A DNA stretch of 7,939 bases from Oscillospiraceae bacterium. Its GTDB lineage: Bacteria; Bacillota; Clostridia; Oscillospirales; Oscillospiraceae. Shown piece by piece: positions 6,461-7,939 of this stretch (the stretch's first letter is position 1; each line of letters starts with the position of its first letter). The notes beneath the pieces were generated by a model that did no database searches, was not told the origin of the DNA, and saw only the letters and a program-made list of their open reading frames with translations. The position numbers were made by a program, and so were the translations under genes. The stretch covers positions 1-7,939 of the forward strand of contig JAQWCP010000057.1 of NCBI GenBank assembly GCA_028705905.1. The letters run 5' to 3'.

Positions 6461-6536
6461 AGCGCCATTGCGCTAATTCGCGAAGTGACTACTTAATTAT
6501 ATATTGAAGTTGGCGCTTTGTCAAATGAGGCGCTTT
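6461..6536. promoter_or_regulatory. GGCGCT/AGCGCC repeats, candidate operators
   Basis: GGCGCTTT occurs at 6512-6519 and 6529-6536 (17 bp apart, direct), bracketing the shared -35 region. AGCGCCATTGCGCT at 6461-6474 holds an AGCGC/GCGCT inverted repeat just downstream of the leftward transcription start. Repeats placed in and around both promoters are where a divergently encoded repressor would bind. Assignment to the BusR-like protein is inference; I did not match a published BusR operator sequence. Confidence 0.5.
6496..6524 (-). promoter_or_regulatory. Consensus sigma-A promoter for the opuAC-AB-AA operon
   Basis: On the minus strand TTGACA (6524-6519), a 17-bp spacer and TATAAT (6501-6496) are a perfect match to the housekeeping consensus. 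Transcription would start near 6488, leaving a leader of roughly 100 nt before the opuAC start at 6390. So strong a promoter for a transporter operon suggests that control is by repression. Confidence 0.85.
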
Positions 6537-6546
6537 ATGATATAAT
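6518..6546 (+). promoter_or_regulatory. Divergent promoter for the busR-like gene, sharing the -35 region
   Basis: On the plus strand TTGTCA (6518-6523, one mismatch to TTGACA), a 17-bp spacer and TATAAT (6541-6546) form a strong promoter. Its -35 hexamer overlaps that of the leftward promoter by five bases, so two RNA polymerases cannot bind at once. The start would be near 6553, giving a leader of about 118 nt. Confidence 0.75.
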
Positions 6547-6578
6547 AACATTCAAACAAACAAGAACATGCTGCGAAC

Positions 6579-6650
6579 CACAATTGTGAAATACGGTCGC
6601 TGCTGAAATCACTCGTCATCTTAGAGCCAGTCTGCAGTCTGGGATATGAC
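6579..6650 (+). other. Palindromes and a tandem repeat in the busR leader
   Basis: The leader holds the palindrome CACAATTGTG (6579-6588), a tandem CAGTCTG pair (6628-6641) and a nested inverted repeat: GTCAT (6615-6619) with ATGAC (6646-6650), and CCAG (6627-6630) with CTGG (6639-6642). The last could fold just upstream of the ribosome binding site at 6654-6660 and influence translation. Evidence is only complementarity. Confidence 0.35.
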
Positions 6651-6670
6651 GGAAAAGAGGATGGTTATAC

Positions 6671-7300
6671 ATGAAAGAAGTATATTCGGAAGCAATTCCA
6701 AAGTATCAGCAAATAGCAATTGAGGTAGCAACAAGAATCATGAATGGAACCTTGTCCGAAGGGGATAAAATATCTGGACGTTCTTCCATCGCCAGTCAAT
6801 TCAGCGTATCTCCAGAAACAGCAAGGCGAGCGTTTTGCATACTTGCTGATTTGGAGATTGTGTCTCCTGAAAAGGGCAGCGGAACACGAGTGCTGTCAAA
6901 AGAAAAAGCTGTTGTTTTCTTATCTCAATTTGCCAACCAGAAGAATCTTGAGTCCATTAAGGCAGATATTTTTCAATGCATTGAACGCCAAATTAGAGAG
7001 ACTACTCAGATGAATGGACTGTTATCCGACCTGATTACCGCAACAGAACACTACCGTTCTATGAATCCTTTGGCACCTTATAGCATCCCGATTAGTAAGT
7101 CCTGCCGATTCCTTGGAAAAACCATTCAGGATATCCAGCTTTGGCAAAACACCGGGGCCACCCTTGTGGCCATCAGGCGGGATAATAAACTATTGTTGTC
7201 TCCAGGGCCTTATGCGTCTTTGACCGAAAATGATACAATTTACTTTATCACTCAGGATCTCTCCGATAAAAAGGTCAACGATTATCTGTGCGGCGACTAA
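6671..7300 (+). CDS. busR: GntR-family regulator with RCK_C (TrkA_C) domain, BusR-like
   Basis: A 209-residue transcription factor, very probably the repressor of the adjacent betaine transporter and of itself. Seen: a GntR-type winged HTH at about 8-76 ('PKYQQIAIEVATRIMNGTL', 'SSIASQFSVSPETARRAFCI', wing 'KGSGTRVL'), a helical linker at about 86-132 able to form a coiled coil, and an RCK_C/TrkA_C domain at about 138-196 ('SCRFLGKTIQDIQL', 'GATLVAIRRDNKLLLSPGP', 'LTENDTIYFI'). This order and length match BusR of streptococci and lactococci. There, c-di-AMP binds the RCK_C domain and promotes repression of the busAB/opuA betaine transporter. Ligand and target here are inferred from architecture and from divergence with the opu operon. 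The ATG at 6671 follows AAAGAGG by 10 nt. Moderate GC matches the opu genes, suggesting one cassette. Confidence 0.88.
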   Translation: MKEVYSEAIPKYQQIAIEVATRIMNGTLSEGDKISGRSSIASQFSVSPETARRAFCILADLEIVSPEKGSGTRVLSKEKAVVFLSQFANQKNLESIKADIFQCIERQIRETTQMNGLLSDLITATEHYRSMNPLAPYSIPISKSCRFLGKTIQDIQLWQNTGATLVAIRRDNKLLLSPGPYASLTENDTIYFITQDLSDKKVNDYLCGD

Positions 7301-7375
7301 ATTAAAAACATGGGCGGTACAGAGTTATAAGCAGCGGCAAATTTTTGCGGATTTCGAATATAATTAACGGAAAAC

Positions 7376-7552
7376 GTGAACGCAAAGCATAATGGGCCTA
7401 CACAAAGCATACGGAGCAAACGGGAACGAGGCGACCGGGTGCATTTTGTGTGCCATCTGCAGACCGCTGAGGATATGCCCGCTCAGATCATCTTGAGCAT
7501 GGGATCCTTGGCCCGTCAAAAAGCCGGTTTTCCTGTGCTGGTAGAAAATTGA
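7376..7552 (+). CDS. Unrecognised 58-residue reading frame, possibly a gene remnant
   Basis: From a GTG at 7376 to the TGA at 7550-7552 the frame encodes 'RVHFVCHLQTAEDMPAQIIL' and 'SMGSLARQKAGFPVLVEN'. The composition is protein-like, but no family comes to mind. There is no good ribosome binding site; a GGA lies too close to the GTG. It could be the 3' end of a gene whose start has been lost, or chance. No function is proposed. Confidence 0.2.
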   Translation: MNAKHNGPTQSIRSKRERGDRVHFVCHLQTAEDMPAQIILSMGSLARQKAGFPVLVEN

Positions 7553-7788
7553 GCCCCAGGGCAATGTTGTCCCGATTCTTTATAGCAGTGCCGCCAATGC
7601 CATAGTCTTGCCAAGATAGCTGTGTTTGCGGAAATGGTTGCTGCATTAGGGCGGTTGAGAGAAGCGCTATCTGTATTCTTCAGCTTGTTCTTATTCATTT
7701 CGCTGTCTGGCGGTGTACCCTCCGATTTTAAGCGGCGGGGTATGGTTTCCGTTTTCATCTTAACTACAGCGTGGCAGATTTTGATTTG

Positions 7789-7870
7789 ACCCACAACCTG
7801 ACCCACAATAGGAAATCAGCGGGTGGATACAGCGGACTGGGCAGCGCCGGAAAGCAACCAGATACCCACA
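7789..7870 (+). repeat. Three ACCCACA repeats near the right end
   Basis: TGACCCACAA is directly repeated at 7787-7796 and 7799-7808, 12 bp apart, and the core ACCCACA recurs at 7864-7870. Short direct repeats 50-150 bp inside an att site are typical of the arm-type sites bound by tyrosine integrases or their excisionases. No integrase gene is present to support this, so the role is inferred. Confidence 0.45.
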
Positions 7871-7921
7871 GGAAAGGCTCAAACAGGCTTGGAAAGCGCC
7901 CAACGGACGCTCGTTCCAATT

Positions 7922-7939
7922 TTCGTAATCAGCAGGTCG
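7922..7939 (+). tRNA. 3' fragment of tRNA-Thr(CGT), candidate att site, cut by the window edge
   Basis: TTCGTAATCAGCAGGTCG reads as anticodon loop TTCGTAA (anticodon CGT at 7924-7926), 3' anticodon stem TCAGC, variable loop AGGTC and the first T-stem base of a bacterial tRNA-Thr. The 5' half is absent: the bases before the loop (CCAAT) do not pair with TCAGC, and no D arm lies upstream. This is not a working tRNA as seen. It is the pattern left at the distal end of an element integrated into a tRNA gene at the anticodon loop. The T arm and acceptor end would lie beyond the window. Confidence 0.5.

Larger units (their letters stand above)
7301..7939. other. 639 bp with no confidently recognised gene
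   Basis: After the regulator stop there is no strong terminator; only a weak GCAAA/TTTGC pair lies near 7337-7350. Open frames here are short and overlap on both strands: a rightward frame from about 7376 to 7552, a leftward frame about 7516-7806 and a rightward frame about 7600-7788. None has a convincing ribosome binding site or a family I recognise. The stretch may be degenerate coding DNA or the non-coding end of an integrated element, with repeats at 7789-7870 and a tRNA fragment at the edge. Confidence 0.5.

Noticed and set aside
7516..7806. Leftward 96-codon frame as an integrase or excisionase
   Set aside because: There is no catalytic R-H-R-Y pattern or HTH. The translation is unrecognised and the start lies in the ACCCACA repeat, so it is not called as a gene.
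1..7939. CRISPR array, insertion sequence or rRNA
   Set aside because: No regularly spaced repeats, no transposase frame with terminal inverted repeats and no rRNA-like sequence were seen on either strand.

Overview
The window looks like accessory DNA from a Gram-positive Clostridia-type anaerobe. Three things suggest this: strong GGAGG-type ribosome binding sites, a lipoprotein signal peptide, and an SLH-domain remnant beside a MOBP-type relaxase with its MobC partner. A gut Oscillospirales-like host is an inference. No 16S or housekeeping gene is present to test it.

Left part (1-3270, visibly GC-rich): the transfer module of a mobilizable or conjugative element. A relaxase that runs off the left edge, a MobC accessory protein and a small winged-HTH protein are all read leftward. 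Between mobC and the HTH gene lies a convincing oriT: a perfect 13-bp inverted repeat, then an RP4-like nic heptamer 8 nt downstream. To the right is a rightward gene for a sigma-70-region-4-like HTH protein with two C-terminal membrane segments. It ends at a strong terminator that also serves leftward transcription. Across that terminator lies the last SLH motif of a gene whose 5' part is missing.

Centre (3285-7300, lower GC on sampled lines): an osmoprotectant uptake cassette. A leftward operon encodes a betaine-type lipoprotein receptor (OpuAC-like), a permease (OpuAB-like) and an ATPase with CBS domains (OpuAA-like). A divergent gene encodes a GntR-RCK_C regulator with the architecture of BusR, the c-di-AMP-dependent repressor of betaine transporters. 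The 280-bp gap holds two near-consensus promoters whose -35 hexamers overlap, with GGCGCTTT repeats around them. By analogy, c-di-AMP could act twice: on transcription through the RCK_C domain, and on transport through the CBS domains. The cassette starts right where the SLH gene is broken, so it reads as cargo joined to the mobile element.

Right part (7301-7939): no confidently recognised gene. There are some unplaced short frames and three ACCCACA repeats. The last 18 bases match the 3' anticodon loop and stem of tRNA-Thr(CGT) without its 5' half. This is what one end of a tRNA-integrated element (an attR-type fragment) would look like. If so, the whole window is the right-hand end of one element: mob region, oriT, betaine cargo, att. 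No integrase is visible here.
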